From positions 209,081-273,080 of the forward strand of contig NZ_PIQG01000003.1 in the NCBI RefSeq assembly GCF_003987435.1: a stretch of DNA of 64,000 nt, read 5' to 3'. Both the position numbers and the translations under genes were made by a program. Below the pieces are notes generated by a model. That model was not told where the DNA came from. It was given only the letters and a program-made list of their open reading frames with translations, and made no database searches. Shown here piece after piece: positions 44,514-56,283 of this stretch. Source of the stretch: Pseudidiomarina taiwanensis (GTDB lineage: Bacteria > Pseudomonadota > Gammaproteobacteria > Enterobacterales > Alteromonadaceae). How positions within the stretch are numbered: the first letter of the stretch is position 1; each line of letters starts with the position of its first letter.

Positions 44514-45362
44514 TTAATCCTTCGTTGCAGGCTTTTGAAATTTCAACGTGAAGCGATCACTTTCGCCAATGGCAAGATATTTTTCCCGATCTTGATCTCC
44601 GAGTCGTAACGATGGTGGTAAGGTCCAAACGCCACGAGGATGATCGGCAGTATCGAGTGGGTTAGCGTTGATATCGCTGCTCGCGACGAGTTCAAAGCCC
44701 ACTTCTTCGGCAATACGAATGGCAAGGCTTTCTTTCATATAGCCGCTAGTTAGCATGTCTGCATCCGGACGCTGCTCGGGTAAACGGTGCTCAACGACCC
44801 CCAATACCCCACCCGGTTTAAGGGCAACATAGAATTGCTGGAACGCACTGCGAATGGCGGCTTCTTCACCGCCCATATACCAGTTATGCAAATTGCGGAA
44901 CGTTAATACCATATCCGCGCTCGCATCTGGCGCAATGGCGACCTCACCGGAAGGAGAGAACTCAGTCAAGACAATGTTGCTAAAGTGACTGTCACTGGCA
45001 ATTCGCTCCGCGAAAGCAGCCCGTGAGCGTTGATAAAATTCACGGTCGCTATTGGCCGGGAAATGTGCCGCGTAAAGCTGGCCTTGGTCCGCGAGATAAG
45101 CCCCAAGTATTTCGCTATACCAACCACCGCCAGGAGATATTTCGACGACCGTCATATCGGGCTTGATACCGAAGAACTCGAGTGTTTCGACCGGGTTGCG
45201 ATATTGATCGCGTTGTTTGTTACGTTCGCTACGGCTGGTATTGTCGATCACACTCGCAACACTTTTGACCGACTGCTCAGCCGCAGCGTTCTGCTCGGCT
45301 TGGCAGCCTTGCAAGGCAAAGCTGGTCGCACAGATTAAAGAAATCAGTAAAGCTCTTTTCAT
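44514..45362 (-). CDS. Exported class I methyltransferase-like lipoprotein
   Basis: A 282-residue protein of a predicted SAM-dependent methyltransferase family (COG4798-like). A lipoprotein or signal sequence MKRALLISLICATSFALQGC precedes the fold, with Gln unusual at the -2 position of the lipobox. The Rossmann motif I is VVEISPGGGWYSEILG (about 71-86) and a later LVEHR-like segment reads GVVEHRLPEQRPDADM. Being exported is odd because the periplasm has no known SAM supply. It lies 21 bases after purH and six before purD. Function is unknown. Confidence 0.75.
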   Translation of the reverse strand: MKRALLISLICATSFALQGCQAEQNAAAEQSVKSVASVIDNTSRSERNKQRDQYRNPVETLEFFGIKPDMTVVEISPGGGWYSEILGAYLADQGQLYAAHFPANSDREFYQRSRAAFAERIASDSHFSNIVLTEFSPSGEVAIAPDASADMVLTFRNLHNWYMGGEEAAIRSAFQQFYVALKPGGVLGVVEHRLPEQRPDADMLTSGYMKESLAIRIAEEVGFELVASSDINANPLDTADHPRGVWTLPPSLRLGDQDREKYLAIGESDRFTLKFQKPATKD

Positions 45363-45383
45363 TTTGCCTACCCCTTTTATTGA

Positions 45384-46952
45384 TCAGTGCCGGAAGTGGC
45401 GCATTCCAGTAAAGACCATCGCAATGCCATGCTCATTCGCGGCTTGAATAATCTCTTCGTCACGAATTGACCCACCGGGTTGAATAATGGCTTTGATACC
45501 TGCCGCAGCTGCTGCATCTATGCCGTCACGGAAGGGGAAGAAGGCATCTGATGCCATCACCGAACCTGCCACTTCGAGATTCTCGTCCGCTGCCTTAATG
45601 CCGGCAATTTTTGCACTATAGACTCGGCTCATCTGCCCAGCTCCAACACCAATAGTCATTCCGTCTTTGGCGTATACGATGGCGTTTGATTTAACAAATT
45701 TAGCGACCTTCCAGCAAAACAGCAAATCTTCCAGTTGCGCTTCTGTCGGAGCCACTGCAGTGACGACTTTAAGATCGGCCGCGGTAATCGCGCCTTGATC
45801 ACTATCTTGTACCAGCAAGCCACCATTTACCCGTTTGAAATCTAAGCTGGCGGCGCGTTCAACTGGCCATTCACCACACGCGAGTAGGCGAACATTTTGT
45901 TTGGTCGCAACCATTGCTTGCGCATCAGCACTCACGCTTGGAGCAATAATGACTTCGACAAACTGTTGCTCAACAATAGCTTTTGCGGTGGCTGCGTCTA
46001 ACTCGCGGTTAAAGGCGATAATGCCACCAAAGGCTGAGGTTGGATCAGTTTTAAAGGCACGCTGATAGGCATCAGTAATTGACTCACCGATTGCGACGCC
46101 ACATGGATTGGCATGTTTGACGATCACACAGGCAGGCTGGGTGAATGATTTTACGCACTCAAGCGCGGCATCGGTATCAGCGATATTGTTGAACGATAAC
46201 TCTTTACCTTGCAGCTGTGTTGCGGTTGCAACGGATGCTTCAAGTGGTTTGTGCTCGGCATAAAAGGCAGCGCTCTGATGACTGTTTTCACCATAACGCA
46301 GGTCTTGTTTTTTGCGGAATTGAGCATTGAACGTGCGTGGAAACTTTGATTCGGCACCGGCTAACTTAGCGCCAAAATAATTCGCAATCATGCCATCGTA
46401 TTGTGCGGTGTGCTCAAATGCTTTAATCGCGAGATCGAATCGAGTTTCGAGGGTGAGGCTACCCTCATTAGCGGCCATTTCGGCTAATACTGCAGGGTAG
46501 TCATCGGCGTTGACGATAATGGTCACATCACGATGGTTCTTTGCAGCCGCGCGAACCATAGTCGGACCACCGATATCGATATTTTCAACGGCATCTTCAT
46601 GGCTACAATCGGGGCGCGCAACCGTTTCGGCAAATGGATAAAGGTTTACGACGACCATATCGATCGGAGTAATTCCTTGCGCGGCCATTACCGCTTGGTC
46701 TTGGTCACGACGAGCGAGGATACCGCCATGGATTTTCGGGTGCAGAGTTTTAACTCGACCATCCATGATTTCTTCTTGCCCGGTATGCTCAGAAACATCC
46801 GTTACCGCGATATCATGTTGGCGCAGTAGTTTTGCAGTACCGCCGGTCGACAAAATATGAATACCACGCGCGACGAGTTGTTGCGCAAATTCAACAATAC
46901 CGGTTTTGTCAGAGACACTGAGAAGAGCTGTTTTGATGACCCGATGTTCCAT
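45384..46952 (-). CDS. purH: Bifunctional AICAR formyltransferase/IMP cyclohydrolase
   Basis: A 522-residue enzyme catalysing the last two steps of IMP synthesis. The N-terminal cyclohydrolase domain opens [20 protein letters not shown] and has [13 protein letters not shown]; the C-terminal transformylase domain has the KHANPCG motif with the catalytic Lys-His and ends [13 protein letters not shown]. The ATG at 46952 is preferred over the GTG at 46964. A PurR-type box was looked for upstream and not seen. A fis terminator lies just upstream. Confidence 0.97.
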   Translation of the reverse strand: MEHRVIKTALLSVSDKTGIVEFAQQLVARGIHILSTGGTAKLLRQHDIAVTDVSEHTGQEEIMDGRVKTLHPKIHGGILARRDQDQAVMAAQGITPIDMVVVNLYPFAETVARPDCSHEDAVENIDIGGPTMVRAAAKNHRDVTIIVNADDYPAVLAEMAANEGSLTLETRFDLAIKAFEHTAQYDGMIANYFGAKLAGAESKFPRTFNAQFRKKQDLRYGENSHQSAAFYAEHKPLEASVATATQLQGKELSFNNIADTDAALECVKSFTQPACVIVKHANPCGVAIGESITDAYQRAFKTDPTSAFGGIIAFNRELDAATAKAIVEQQFVEVIIAPSVSADAQAMVATKQNVRLLACGEWPVERAASLDFKRVNGGLLVQDSDQGAITAADLKVVTAVAPTEAQLEDLLFCWKVAKFVKSNAIVYAKDGMTIGVGAGQMSRVYSAKIAGIKAADENLEVAGSVMASDAFFPFRDGIDAAAAAGIKAIIQPGGSIRDEEIIQAANEHGIAMVFTGMRHFRH

Positions 46953-47004
46953 TGTAGTTTCCACTTAGCTAATTTGATGGTTGCGATAACGGCTAAAGGT
47001 TAAA

Positions 47005-47034
47005 CAAAAAAAGAGCACATCAGTGCTCTTTTTC
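47005..47034 (-). terminator. Terminator of dusB-fis
   Basis: On the minus strand AAAAAGAGCAC pairs with GTGCTCTTTTTTT around TGAT, seven bases after the fis stop. Confidence 0.9.
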
Positions 47035-47040
47035 AGTGGC

Positions 47041-47334
47041 TTAGTTCATGCCATATTTTTTCAATTTTTTGCGTAAAGTGCCGCGGTTGATACCTAACAT
47101 AGTTGCGGCTCGAGTTTGATTGCCGCGAGTATAGGTCATTACTTCTTCAAGCAGTGGCGCTTCAACTTCGGCCAGAACCAATTCATACAATTCTTCTGGG
47201 TCTTGGCCATCAAGCTGTTTCAAAAACGAGTGGATAGCTTGTTTTACTGAATCACGCAGTGGTTTCGGTTGAGCATTTTGGCCCAAAGTAGTGAATGGAG
47301 AAACTCGGTCACGATTCGTATTTTGATCAAACAT
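47041..47334 (-). CDS. fis: DNA-binding protein Fis
   Basis: A 97-residue nucleoid protein (E. coli Fis is 98) that activates rRNA promoters and bends DNA. The C-terminal helix-turn-helix [25 protein letters not shown] is near-identical to enteric Fis; the N-terminal beta-hairpin arm is more diverged. It follows dusB by 18 bases, the conserved dusB-fis operon. Confidence 0.97.
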   Translation of the reverse strand: MFDQNTNRDRVSPFTTLGQNAQPKPLRDSVKQAIHSFLKQLDGQDPEELYELVLAEVEAPLLEEVMTYTRGNQTRAATMLGINRGTLRKKLKKYGMN

Positions 47335-47352
47335 AGGTGCGCTCTATCTCTT

Positions 47353-48318
47353 CTAGTTTACTGTGGTAAAAAAATCCGCCAGGGCGTCAAGTTGCTCTGA
47401 AGCAGACTCGATCGTCATAAAATGACGGCGAAAATCTTGTGCTGGTTGCTGTGCCTCGAGGTACCAACCAACATGTTTCCTTGCAATCCGAACCCCTTTA
47501 ATGCCACCGTAGAAATCGTGTAAGCGGGTGACATGTTGCAACACCACTGCTCGCACTTCTTCGTTACTTGGGGGCGCTAATTTGGTCCCGTTTTCAAGGT
47601 AATATTTTATCTCTCTAAACAGCCATGGATTACCTTGGGCACCGCGACCAATCATGATTGCATCTGCGCCCGTGTATTCCAGCACCTGCTGGGCTTGCTC
47701 AGGGGTTCGAATGTCCCCATTGGCCACCACAGGAATCGCAACCGCTTGCTTGATCGCTTTGATGGTGTCGTATTCGGCTTCACCCTTGTACATACACGCT
47801 CGGGTTCTACCATGAACTGCCAAAGAGGCGATTCCTGATTGCTCAGCAAGCTTTGCAATCGCTACACCATTGCGGTTTTCTGGGTCCCAGCCGGTACGGA
47901 TCTTTAACGTTACCGGTACCGTTACGGCTGCAACCACGGCTGCCAGAATTTCAGCAACTAAGTCGGGGTACTGTAAAAGTGCCGACCCAGCCATTTTTTT
48001 ATTCACCTTTTTGGCCGGACAGCCCATATTGATGTCGATGATTTCAGCACCGTTGGCAACATTATGTTGTGCTGCAAGCGCCATCAGTTCAGGCTCACAC
48101 CCAGCGATTTGAACAGCTTTTATGCCCGGTTCGTCGGCATGCCCCATGCGTTTTTGCGACTTCTCAGTGCGCCAGGTATCGGGATTGCTCGAGAGCATCT
48201 CGGATACCGTTAGGTCTGCTCCCAAGCTTCGACATAGTTGTCGAAACGGGAGATCAGTTACCCCGGCCATTGGCGCAAGGATTACGGGCTTGTCAAATTG
48301 ATAAGGTCCGATCCGCAT
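47353..48318 (-). CDS. dusB: tRNA-dihydrouridine synthase B
   Basis: A 321-residue flavoenzyme reducing uridines of t[17 protein letters not shown], the [20 protein letters not shown] catalytic segment with the conserved Cys, [11 protein letters not shown] and ANGDI with the FMN-phosphate region [12 protein letters not shown] match DusB. It is the first gene of the dusB-fis operon; the terminator upstream (48376-48409) separates it from prmA, so its own promoter lies at about 48320-48375. Confidence 0.96.
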   Translation of the reverse strand: MRIGPYQFDKPVILAPMAGVTDLPFRQLCRSLGADLTVSEMLSSNPDTWRTEKSQKRMGHADEPGIKAVQIAGCEPELMALAAQHNVANGAEIIDINMGCPAKKVNKKMAGSALLQYPDLVAEILAAVVAAVTVPVTLKIRTGWDPENRNGVAIAKLAEQSGIASLAVHGRTRACMYKGEAEYDTIKAIKQAVAIPVVANGDIRTPEQAQQVLEYTGADAIMIGRGAQGNPWLFREIKYYLENGTKLAPPSNEEVRAVVLQHVTRLHDFYGGIKGVRIARKHVGWYLEAQQPAQDFRRHFMTIESASEQLDALADFFTTVN

Positions 48319-48375
48319 CGGTTAAAAACTGTTCAACTTAAGGGTCGGAAATTTTATGGAATTTAGACTCAAATG

Positions 48376-48409
48376 AAAAGCCAGATTTTGCTTAAAACCT
48401 GGCTTTTTT
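48376..48409 (-). terminator. Terminator of aroQ-accBC-prmA
   Basis: AAAAGCCAG (48376-48384) pairs with CTGGCTTTT (48399-48407), and an inner TTTT/AAAA pair closes around GCTT; A and T runs flank the stem, so it works for the minus-strand prmA transcript. Confidence 0.8.
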
Positions 48410-48437
48410 GCATTTTTCTGACTTGACAAATTCGCTG

Positions 48438-49322
48438 CTAAGGGCTTTTGCGGCGCCCATGCAGCATCATCCATTCAGCCTGTTGCTGGGGTGGAGTAAA
48501 CTCAAATTCAGTTTGGTAAGCAGCCATTACCGCTTCAGTTTGGGTACTGAGGATCCCTGACATGACCAATTCGCCCTGCTGGTCGACGAAACCCGCAATC
48601 ACTGTGGCGAGCTCTTTGAGTGGTCCGGCGAGCACGTTGGCGAGCACGATATCAGCTTTAAGCTCAGGTTGTTGCTCGGGCAAGTAGAGCTCGAGTTTAT
48701 CCGCGACACCATTGCGCTCGGCATTTTCACGACTAGCGATCAGGGCTTGCTGGTCAATATCGATACCAATCGCTCGTTCTGCACCAAGTAACAGCGCAGC
48801 GATCGCCAAAATGCCCGAACCACAACCGAAATCTACGATGGTTTTACCATTGAGGGGTTGCTGGTCGAGCCAAGCCAGACACAAGGCTGTGGTGGGGTGG
48901 GTGCCGGTACCAAACGCCATACCTGGGTCAAGTAGGATGTTGACCGCCTTAGGGTCAGGAATATCCCGCCAACTCGGGCACACCCATAACCGTTCACCAA
49001 ACTTAATGGGATGGAAGTTATCCATCCATTCGCGCTCCCAGTCCTTATCTTCAATGGCGTCGGTTTTATAACTGAAATCGTCAGCAAAAAATTCAGACTG
49101 TGCGAGGTGTTTGATGATAGGTTGCAGATCCGTTTCAGCATCAAACAGCCCAGTAACTAAGGTTTCATGCCAAAAAATGGCTTCGCCTTTGGGCGGCTCA
49201 AAAATAGGATTGTCTTGCGCATCACGAAAAGTAACCGCAAGCGCACCGAGCTCAGTTAAAAGCTCGCCGACTTGCGGTGCATGGGCCTCAGATGCGGCAA
49301 CAGTGAGTTGAATCCAAGGCAT
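48438..49322 (-). CDS. prmA: Ribosomal protein L11 methyltransferase
   Basis: A 294-residue enzyme that methylates L11 (E. coli PrmA 293 aa). MPWIQLTVAASEAHA opens the substrate-recognition domain; the catalytic domain has LDPGMAFGTGTHPTT and the SAM motif VDFGCGSGILAIAALLLGA, with DIVLANVLAGPL as motif IV. It lies three bases after accC. Confidence 0.96.
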   Translation of the reverse strand: MPWIQLTVAASEAHAPQVGELLTELGALAVTFRDAQDNPIFEPPKGEAIFWHETLVTGLFDAETDLQPIIKHLAQSEFFADDFSYKTDAIEDKDWEREWMDNFHPIKFGERLWVCPSWRDIPDPKAVNILLDPGMAFGTGTHPTTALCLAWLDQQPLNGKTIVDFGCGSGILAIAALLLGAERAIGIDIDQQALIASRENAERNGVADKLELYLPEQQPELKADIVLANVLAGPLKELATVIAGFVDQQGELVMSGILSTQTEAVMAAYQTEFEFTPPQQQAEWMMLHGRRKSP

Positions 49323-49325
49323 GAG

Positions 49326-50672
49326 TTAGTGATTCATCCCCAGTTTTTTCTCAAGATAGTGGATGTTGGTGCCACCGTGCTGGAAGTTCTCATCGGCCAT
49401 AATATCTTTTTGCAGTGGCACGTTTGTTTTGATGCCTTCGATGATCAATTCATTTAAAGCATTACGCATCCGTGCAATCGCCACATCGCGGTTTTCACCG
49501 TAGGTGATCAATTTACCGATCATCGAATCGTAATTTGGCGGCACTTTATAGTCCGCATAAACGTGAGAATCCCAGCGTACACCTAAACCGCCTGGTGGGT
49601 GGAAACGCGTAATCAGCCCAGGCGAAGGAATAAATGTGTTTGGATCTTCAGCGTTGATTCGGCATTCGATCGCGTGCCCGCGAATCACCACGTCTTCTTG
49701 CGAAAATGACAGTGGACGGCCGGCTGCAACGCGCAACTGTTCTTTAATCAAATCAATCCCAGTCACCATTTCTGTCACAGGGTGCTCAACCTGAATCCGA
49801 GTGTTCATCTCGATGAAGTAAAATTCACCGTTCTCGTATAAAAACTCGAAGGTTCCTGCACCGCGATAGCCGATTTCAACACACGCGCGAGCACAGCGTT
49901 CGCCGATATACTTACGCATTTCAGCAGTAATTCCTGGAGCTGGCGCTTCTTCTACGACTTTCTGGTGGCGGCGCTGCATTGAGCAGTCACGTTCACCTAG
50001 ATAAACCGCATTACCTTGTCCATCGGCCAGTACTTGAATTTCAATATGGCGTGGATTTTCAAGGAATTTTTCCATGTAAACCATAGGGTTACCAAAGGCT
50101 GCACCTGCTTCAGCTTTGGTCGTGCTAATGGCCTGATTGAGCTCTTGCTCGCTTCGAACCACGCGCATTCCGCGCCCACCGCCACCACCGGCGGCTTTAA
50201 CGATGATCGGATAACCGATGCGCTTGGCAATTTTTTTGTTCTGCTCTGGATCATCTCCAAGGGGTCCGCCAGAACCGGGTACACACGGAACCCCAGCCTT
50301 CTTCATGGCTTCAATTGCAGAGACTTTGTCCCCCATCAACCGAATCACATCCGCCGTTGGACCGACAAAGGTAAAGCCAGAGTTTTCCACCTGTTCAGCG
50401 AAATCCGCATTTTCGGCCAGAAACCCATAGCCTGGATGAATCGCAGCCGCGTCGGTAATCTCCGCGGCACTGATAATGCGCGGAATGTTTAAATAGCTTT
50501 CGGTGGCTGGCGCATTGCCGATACAAATCGACTCGTCAGCCAGGAGCACGTGTTTGAGGTTTCGATCCGCAGTCGAGTGCACAGCAACTGTTTTTATCCC
50601 GAGCTCCTTACAAGCTCGAAGGATACGTAATGCAATCTCACCGCGATTGGCAATCACTACCTTATCTAACAT
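49326..50672 (-). CDS. accC: Acetyl-CoA carboxylase, biotin carboxylase subunit
   Basis: A 448-residue ATP-grasp enzyme carboxylating biotin on AccB, the first step of fatty acid synthesis. It begins [21 protein letters not shown], carries the glycine loop [11 protein letters not shown] (about 161-171), [16 protein letters not shown], and the [16 protein letters not shown] active-site segment. It lies 22 bases after accB in the usual accBC operon. Confidence 0.97.
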   Translation of the reverse strand: MLDKVVIANRGEIALRILRACKELGIKTVAVHSTADRNLKHVLLADESICIGNAPATESYLNIPRIISAAEITDAAAIHPGYGFLAENADFAEQVENSGFTFVGPTADVIRLMGDKVSAIEAMKKAGVPCVPGSGGPLGDDPEQNKKIAKRIGYPIIVKAAGGGGGRGMRVVRSEQELNQAISTTKAEAGAAFGNPMVYMEKFLENPRHIEIQVLADGQGNAVYLGERDCSMQRRHQKVVEEAPAPGITAEMRKYIGERCARACVEIGYRGAGTFEFLYENGEFYFIEMNTRIQVEHPVTEMVTGIDLIKEQLRVAAGRPLSFSQEDVVIRGHAIECRINAEDPNTFIPSPGLITRFHPPGGLGVRWDSHVYADYKVPPNYDSMIGKLITYGENRDVAIARMRNALNELIIEGIKTNVPLQKDIMADENFQHGGTNIHYLEKKLGMNH

Positions 50673-50694
50673 GATGGTATCCTACTGGCTGCGG

Positions 50695-51156
50695 CTATTC
50701 GATGATGAAAAGTGGTTGGTCAAATTCGACCGGCTCGCCATTTTCAACCAAAATTTCTTTTACCGTTCCGCTCTTATCGGCTTCAATTTGGTTCATCATT
50801 TTCATCGCTTCGACGATACAGAGTGTCTCACCTGCTTTAACCTGTGAACCGACTGTCACGAAATCAGCAGCGCCTGGTGCAGGAGCGGCGTAGAAGGTTC
50901 CAACCATAGGTGAACGAACCACGTGACCGCTCAGTTCTGGTGCGCTTGGTTCTGCTGCAGCTGGCGCGGCTGGAGCTGCTGCAGGCGCTGGTGCCGGGGC
51001 AGCTACGGGCGCTTGCACCTGGTATTGCATTGGCATTGCGGTAGGTTGACCGCCGCGATGGATACGAACTGACTCTTCGCCTTCAGTAATTTCTAATTCA
51101 GCGATGCCAGATTCTTCGACTAATTCAATCAGTTTTTTAATTTTACGGATATCCAT
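50695..51156 (-). CDS. accB: Acetyl-CoA carboxylase biotin carboxyl carrier protein
   Basis: A 153-residue carrier. [23 protein letters not shown] is the conserved N-terminus; a Pro-Ala-rich flexible linker (about 49-75) follows; the biotinyl domain carries EAMKMMN with the biotinylated Lys119 (E. coli 122). The ATG at 51156 is preferred over the TTG six codons upstream, which would overlap the aroQ end; GAGG lies 12 bases before it. Confidence 0.96.
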   Translation of the reverse strand: MDIRKIKKLIELVEESGIAELEITEGEESVRIHRGGQPTAMPMQYQVQAPVAAPAPAPAAAPAAPAAAEPSAPELSGHVVRSPMVGTFYAAPAPGAADFVTVGSQVKAGETLCIVEAMKMMNQIEADKSGTVKEILVENGEPVEFDQPLFIIE

Positions 51157-51170
51157 GCTGTTTCTTAACC

Positions 51171-51647
51171 TCAATTTTCAGCGCGCTGCTGTTTTGTTAA
51201 ATAATCATGTGCGGCTTGCAGAGCAAAGCCGTAACCAGCGGTTCCGAGACCACAAATCACCCCAACTGCAATGTCAGACAAATAAGAATGGTGGCGGAAT
51301 GGCTCGCGGGCATACACATTGGAAATATGAACTTCGATAAATGGAATTTTTACACCACTAAGGGCATCACGAAGGGCAACACTCGTGTGCGTGAGTGCTG
51401 CGGCATTGAGCAAAATAAAATCGACTTTTGATTTAGCTGCTTCTTGAATCCAATTCACCAACTCATGCTCGGCATTCGACTGCCGACAATCCAAGGTGAT
51501 GTCGAGTGCAGAGGCCTGATGCCGCAGCGACGCCTCAAGCTGAGTGAGCGTTTCTGCACCATAGATCTCAGGTTCGCGTTGGCCGAGCAAATTTAAATTT
51601 GGACCATTAAGCACTAAAATGCGTTGATGTATCGGTTTTGTTGTCAT
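51171..51647 (-). CDS. aroQ: Type II 3-dehydroquinate dehydratase
   Basis: A 158-residue shikimate-pathway enzyme. [21 protein letters not shown] carries the catalytic Tyr in the flexible lid, [16 protein letters not shown] the substrate-binding Asn and His, and [20 protein letters not shown] the second His. aroQ leading accB-accC is a common gammaproteobacterial arrangement. A strong -10 (minus strand) lies at 51736-51741. Confidence 0.96.
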   Translation of the reverse strand: MTTKPIHQRILVLNGPNLNLLGQREPEIYGAETLTQLEASLRHQASALDITLDCRQSNAEHELVNWIQEAAKSKVDFILLNAAALTHTSVALRDALSGVKIPFIEVHISNVYAREPFRHHSYLSDIAVGVICGLGTAGYGFALQAAHDYLTKQQRAEN

Positions 51648-51735
51648 TTTGCTGCGATCTTCGTCGATTGTGCCTGTTTTTTCTTGGACTGCACAATTTC
51701 CGTCAGTTCAAGGCAAATTTAACGTGTGATTTTGT

Positions 51736-51741
51736 ATTATA
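51736..51741 (-). promoter_or_regulatory. -10 element of the aroQ-accBC promoter
   Basis: On the minus strand a perfect TATAAT lies about 90 bases before aroQ. The best -35 candidate (TTGCTG) is 19 bases away, slightly long, so the promoter is likely but its -35 is uncertain. Confidence 0.5.
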
Positions 51742-51792
51742 GACAAAAATTCCAGTTAAGCAGCAAAATACTGGTCTTATCACCGATTTTAG

Positions 51793-53562
51793 CTAGTTTT
51801 TCTCAACAGCTACTGTGATTATTTGATGGCGCTCAAGATGCGCTAGAAAGTCTTCTGCATCAAGAAAGCCGGTCAGGCGAGCAGATCTTATTTCCTCTCC
51901 AGCACGAAAGAACATGACGGTGGGCAAGCCCATCACTTGGTAGGTTTCCCAAATTTGATTATTAACCGGGTTATTTGCGGTCACATCTGCTTGCAGTACC
52001 CGCATGTTAGCGAACACCTCTTGCACTTGTGGATTGCTAAAGGTCTCACGTTCGAACTCTTTGCAAGCGACACACCAATCGGCGTAGAGGTCGAGCATGA
52101 CCACTTGCTGATTCACCTCAGCTTCGCGTAGTTCTGCGGTAATGCTAGCGACTGAGTCGACCTGAATAAAAGCATAGTGTTGTCCGCTCGGCTGCGGCCA
52201 CCAACTGTAGCCAAGTACAGTGATAATGACGAGCACCACCGCACTAAAGCGACGTGCAGCAGCACGAGTCAGATCAAAAAAGCTCGTTGCGCTCAAGTAG
52301 GCACCGGCGAACGCGAGAAAGCCGATGTAGAGCCAGTCGGCCAGCGTCACGTTGACCAAGCGCTCAACAAAGATCAAGGCAACGCCCAGTAAGACTACGC
52401 CGAATAGGCGCTTAATCGTGTTCATCCACGCACCGGCGCGCGGTAAGAGCTTGCCCCCGGTGGTGCCAAACAGCAGCAGTGGAATGCCCATTCCGATACT
52501 CAACGCATAGAGTGCTGAGGCACCGACCACCACATCACCTGATTCTGCAATAAATAGCAGGATCGCCGATAGGGGGGCAGTGGTGCATGGTGATGCTACG
52601 AGCCCAGACAAAGCCCCCATAATAAATACGCTACCATGGGCTCCGCCCTTTTGTTGTTGGCTCAGCGCATAGATTTTCTGTTGCCAGCTACTGGGTAGTT
52701 GCAACGTGAACAAGCCCAGCATACTCAGCGCAAGTAACACAAAAATCCCTGCAAGAATGCCCAGCACAATTGGGTGTTGCAGCATGGCTTGATATTTCAT
52801 GCCAGCGAGCGCGACCACCACGCCAAGGGCGGAATAGGTTACGGCCATCCCTTGCACATAGCTTAACGACAAGGTCAGTGCTCTTCGGGTCGGTAATGCT
52901 TGCTGGCGTTGTTGACCAAAGATAATCGCTGAAATAATCGGATACATTGGCAGCACGCATGGAGTAAAAGCGAGGCCAATACCTAAGCCAATAAAAATAA
53001 TTAAGGCCAGCCACAGTGGCTGCTGGTTTAAGTCAAATAAACTTGGAGCTGAACTAGTTTGGCTATTGGCGACTAGCTGTTCAAAATTAATCGAAGTTCC
53101 GCCGTCGCTGGCGACGGCGCTTAAATAAATGGTCTTGTCCGTGGGCGGATAACACAAGCCGGCATCGGCGCAGCCTTGATAGCTGATCACAAATTCTTGG
53201 TCTGCACTGGCCTCAGCTAAAGTATAAGTCAGGCTCACACTGTCGCGGTAAATGATGGTTTCACCAAAAAACTCATCAAAGTGAGCCTCACCCGCAGGCA
53301 GTTGCGGCTGCTCACTCAACTGCACCGGGCTTTTGACAATAAAACGATGTTGATACAGGTAATAATCAGGTTCGATTTGCCAGGTGAGGGTGAGCGTCTT
53401 GCCCTCTTGACGAAAGTCAAATTGGAAGGCTTGGTCGACCGGTAAAAACTGGGTCTGATTCGCAAACGGATCGGCGTCAGGGAATTGAAAGCTTTGTGCT
53501 TCGGCTCGAGGGAGCATCACCAGCACGGTGCATAACAGGACGTAACGCAACAGAGAGATCAC
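51793..53562 (-). CDS. dsbD: Thiol:disulfide interchange protein DsbD
   Basis: A 589-residue inner-membrane enzyme passing electrons from thioredoxin to periplasmic DsbC/DsbG. A signal peptide ends near AEAQS; the N-terminal periplasmic domain has the Cys pair in CADAGLCYPP; the central membrane domain has CVLPMYP and SPCTTAPL, each with a redox Cys; the C-terminal thioredoxin-like domain has DWCVACKEFE. Start: GTG 53562 has GGAG eight bases upstream; the GTG at 53574, two bases after cutA, has none. cutA-dsbD order is typical. Confidence 0.95.
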   Translation of the reverse strand: MISLLRYVLLCTVLVMLPRAEAQSFQFPDADPFANQTQFLPVDQAFQFDFRQEGKTLTLTWQIEPDYYLYQHRFIVKSPVQLSEQPQLPAGEAHFDEFFGETIIYRDSVSLTYTLAEASADQEFVISYQGCADAGLCYPPTDKTIYLSAVASDGGTSINFEQLVANSQTSSAPSLFDLNQQPLWLALIIFIGLGIGLAFTPCVLPMYPIISAIIFGQQRQQALPTRRALTLSLSYVQGMAVTYSALGVVVALAGMKYQAMLQHPIVLGILAGIFVLLALSMLGLFTLQLPSSWQQKIYALSQQQKGGAHGSVFIMGALSGLVASPCTTAPLSAILLFIAESGDVVVGASALYALSIGMGIPLLLFGTTGGKLLPRAGAWMNTIKRLFGVVLLGVALIFVERLVNVTLADWLYIGFLAFAGAYLSATSFFDLTRAAARRFSAVVLVIITVLGYSWWPQPSGQHYAFIQVDSVASITAELREAEVNQQVVMLDLYADWCVACKEFERETFSNPQVQEVFANMRVLQADVTANNPVNNQIWETYQVMGLPTVMFFRAGEEIRSARLTGFLDAEDFLAHLERHQIITVAVEKN

Positions 53563-53576
53563 AGTTTGCTCCACTA

Positions 53577-53915
53577 TTAACTTGATGAATTCGTTGCGGT
53601 GGTAACGTCAGCAAGCCACTGTAGATAAGCAGGACTGCCTTCACTAATCGGTACTGCAACCAACTCAGGTACATCATAGGGGTGTGATTCTTGCACGAGA
53701 TGGAACAACTCGTCTAGTTTTGTGGTGGTGGTCTTAATGGCTAACATCACTTCGTCATCGGCGTGCAAATGACCGTCCCACCAGTACATGGATGTTGTTG
53801 CTGAGGATATGTTGACGCAGCCTGCAGCGCGCGCCCGCAAGACTTTTTCCGCGATTGCTTTCGCAGTATTTTTATCTGGACAACTACACAATACGAGACG
53901 GTAGTCATGAAGCAT
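53577..53915 (-). CDS. cutA: Divalent cation tolerance protein CutA
   Basis: A 112-residue trimeric cytosolic protein. LVLCSCPDKNTAKAIAEKVL, AGCVNISSATTSMYWWDG and ESHPYDVPELVAVPI are the family signature, with Cys and His residues proposed to bind metals. The ATG at 53915 follows GAGGAGATATACCG; an upstream in-frame ATG extends into the gro promoter and is not used. It overlaps no gene and is followed closely by dsbD. Confidence 0.95.
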   Translation of the reverse strand: MLHDYRLVLCSCPDKNTAKAIAEKVLRARAAGCVNISSATTSMYWWDGHLHADDEVMLAIKTTTTKLDELFHLVQESHPYDVPELVAVPISEGSPAYLQWLADVTTATNSSS

Positions 53916-53983
53916 CGGTATATCTCCTCGGCAAATTAGAATCCTCAGTATACGAAAAACAAAAAAAATTTTTAGTCCTAACC

Positions 53984-54010
53984 CTTGAGTTCGACAAAAT
54001 ACCCCCCATA
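53984..54010 (+). promoter_or_regulatory. Sigma-32 heat-shock promoter of groESL
   Basis: CTTGAG (53984-53989), 14 bases, then CCCCATA (54004-54010) match the sigma-32 consensus CTTGAA-N13-15-CCCCATNT. No CIRCE repeat was found, so control is by RpoH rather than HrcA. Confidence 0.88.
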
Positions 54011-54089
54011 ACTGTGGCACTACTCTTTTAGCGGCCCAGAAATTGGGCATTGTTATCAACCCACAACTTAGGTTTAGGAGTTATCAAAG

Positions 54090-54383
54090 ATGAAACTTCG
54101 TCCTTTACATGATCGTGTGATCATCAAGCGCCACGAAGCAGAAACCAAATCTGCTGGTGGTATCGTGTTAACCGGCTCAGCTGCCGAGAAGTCCACTCGC
54201 GGTGAAGTCGTTGCTGTCGGTAATGGCCGTATCTTAGATAACGGCGAAGTGAAAGCGCTCGACGTGAAAGTTGGCGACAAAGTGTTGTTCAACGAAAGCT
54301 ACGGCGTGAAAACTGAGAAAATCGATGGTGATGAGTACCTCATCATGAGCGAGTCAGACATTCTCGCTATCGTTGAAGGTTAA
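54090..54383 (+). CDS. groES: Co-chaperonin GroES
   Basis: A 97-residue subunit of the heptameric lid of the chaperonin. [14 protein letters not shown] at the N-terminus, the mobile loop [14 protein letters not shown] and the [12 protein letters not shown] strand are typical. GGAG precedes the ATG. groEL starts 37 bases downstream. Confidence 0.98.
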   Translation: MKLRPLHDRVIIKRHEAETKSAGGIVLTGSAAEKSTRGEVVAVGNGRILDNGEVKALDVKVGDKVLFNESYGVKTEKIDGDEYLIMSESDILAIVEG

Positions 54384-54405
54384 GTGATAGCACGCAAAGA
54401 TCTGA

Positions 54406-56058
<1,653 letters not shown>

Positions 56059-56083
56059 GCAGCCCAGTCCAAGGCTAAAAGGA

Positions 56084-56118
56084 AACCTCATCGAGCGCGA
56101 GCTCGGTGAGGTTTTTTT
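56084..56118 (+). terminator. Terminator after groEL
   Basis: AACCTCATCGAGC pairs with GCTCGGTGAGGTT (one G-T pair) around GCGA, followed by a run of T. Confidence 0.92.
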
Positions 56119-56155
56119 ATATGCAGTCGTCAAACTCACTAATTTGTTGGGGATA

Positions 56156-56233
56156 TGGACACATACTAGAGTCCAATGACTTTTATAACCATCTGAAAAA
56201 TAGAGATAATATATATTGGCACGCTAATTGCTT
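56156..56233 (+). promoter_or_regulatory. Sigma-54 promoter with upstream inverted repeat
   Basis: TTGGCACG-CTAA-TTGCTT (56216-56233) matches the RpoN consensus YTGGCACG-N4-TTGCW, with GG and GC ten bases apart. A TGGAC/GTCCA inverted repeat (56156-56160 and 56171-56175) lies about 78 bases before the expected start and could bind an enhancer-binding activator. The DUF2884 gene begins at 56284. Confidence 0.85.
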
Positions 56234-56283
56234 AATTGTTTGTAGCAATCGTTTACGATTTCACAAACACAAAAGGAAAGATT

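Noticed and set aside
43840..44517. 225-codon plus-strand open frame opposite purD
   Set aside because: It is antisense to a clear purD gene; its Ser/Ala/Pro-rich composition is what the reverse of GC-biased codons gives.
46953..47004. PurR operator upstream of purH
   Set aside because: No ACGCAAACG-type palindrome was seen in the short gap behind the fis terminator.
53916..54089. CIRCE (HrcA) element before groES
   Set aside because: No TTAGCACTC-N9-GAGTGCTAA repeat is present; the sigma-32 promoter explains heat-shock control.
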